Source: Planctomycetota bacterium (GTDB lineage Bacteria; Planctomycetota; Brocadiia; Brocadiales; Bathyanammoxibiaceae). Taken from it: a DNA stretch of 12,855 nucleotides. The stretch is taken from positions 1 through 12,855 of the forward strand of contig JAUXLO010000019.1 of assembly GCA_030623665.1 (NCBI GenBank), written 5' to 3'. The notes under the pieces were generated by a model. The model made no database searches, was not told the origin of the DNA, and saw nothing but the letters and a program-made list of their open reading frames with translations. Both the position numbers and the translations under genes were made by a program. Positions 12,774 to 12,855 of this stretch are shown one piece after another (the first letter of the stretch is position 1; every line of letters begins with the position of its first letter).

Positions 12774-12855
12774 TTCGCCGTTTGCTCAATGACATTTTAT
12801 TCAACGATCAGGACTCTGTGGGTTTACGCCCAACTCAATTCATAGGTGACGCACC

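Noticed and set aside
12774..12855. Short ORF (about 18 codons from 12795) and a weak TGGG/CCCA hairpin after the universal stress protein gene
   Set aside because: The ORF is too short with no ribosome-binding site. The stem is only about 4 bp without a T-tract, so neither a gene nor a terminator can be supported.

Overview
This window is most of an anaerobic (early-cobalt, cbi-type) cobalamin biosynthesis operon on the minus strand (about 1-9896). A divergent plus-strand module follows (about 10150-12773): an Rrf2-family regulator, a DASS/SLC13-type transporter and a universal stress protein. The gene set is that of an anaerobic or facultative bacterium making B12 by the oxygen-independent route. 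AGG (Arg) and ATA (Ile) codons are frequent and base composition is moderate. That would fit Planctomycetota (Brocadiales-like), Nitrospirota or Desulfobacterota-type lineages, but the sequence alone does not decide.

Minus strand in transcription order: cobD (threonine-phosphate decarboxylase), cbiP (cobyric acid synthase), cbiB (adenosylcobinamide-phosphate synthase), cbiA (cobyrinate a,c-diamide synthase), a cbiX-cbiC fusion (cobaltochelatase plus precorrin-8X methylmutase), cbiD, cbiE, cbiL, an ADP-ribosylglycohydrolase-family gene, and the first 49 codons of cbiF. From cbiB to cbiL the genes overlap or nearly touch (ATGA between cbiA and cbiXC, 14 bp cbiXC/cbiD, 28 bp cbiD/cbiE). cbiT, cbiG, cbiH and cbiJ are not in the window and may lie beyond position 1.

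The tight packing is broken at two junctions, cobD/cbiP and cbiP/cbiB. Each carries a palindromic element made of two inverted half-units, and each half-unit folds into its own hairpin. Each element is flanked by an imperfect direct repeat of about 28-32 bp that duplicates the stop/start junction of the neighbouring genes. Both insertions leave the genes intact, and both are crossed by an open frame that starts at the duplicated ATG and stops at, or one base before, the next gene's start. This is the most unusual feature of the window.

The 325 bp divergent region (9897-10221) holds a near-consensus promoter in each direction and no recognisable B12 riboswitch. The same 17-bp palindrome, TCTAC-N7-GTAGA, lies at the start of the rrf2 transcript and again in the rrf2-transporter gap. 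This suggests that the putative Fe-S-type Rrf2 protein controls itself and the transporter. The transporter keeps one canonical SNT sodium motif but has SEH where the first is expected.
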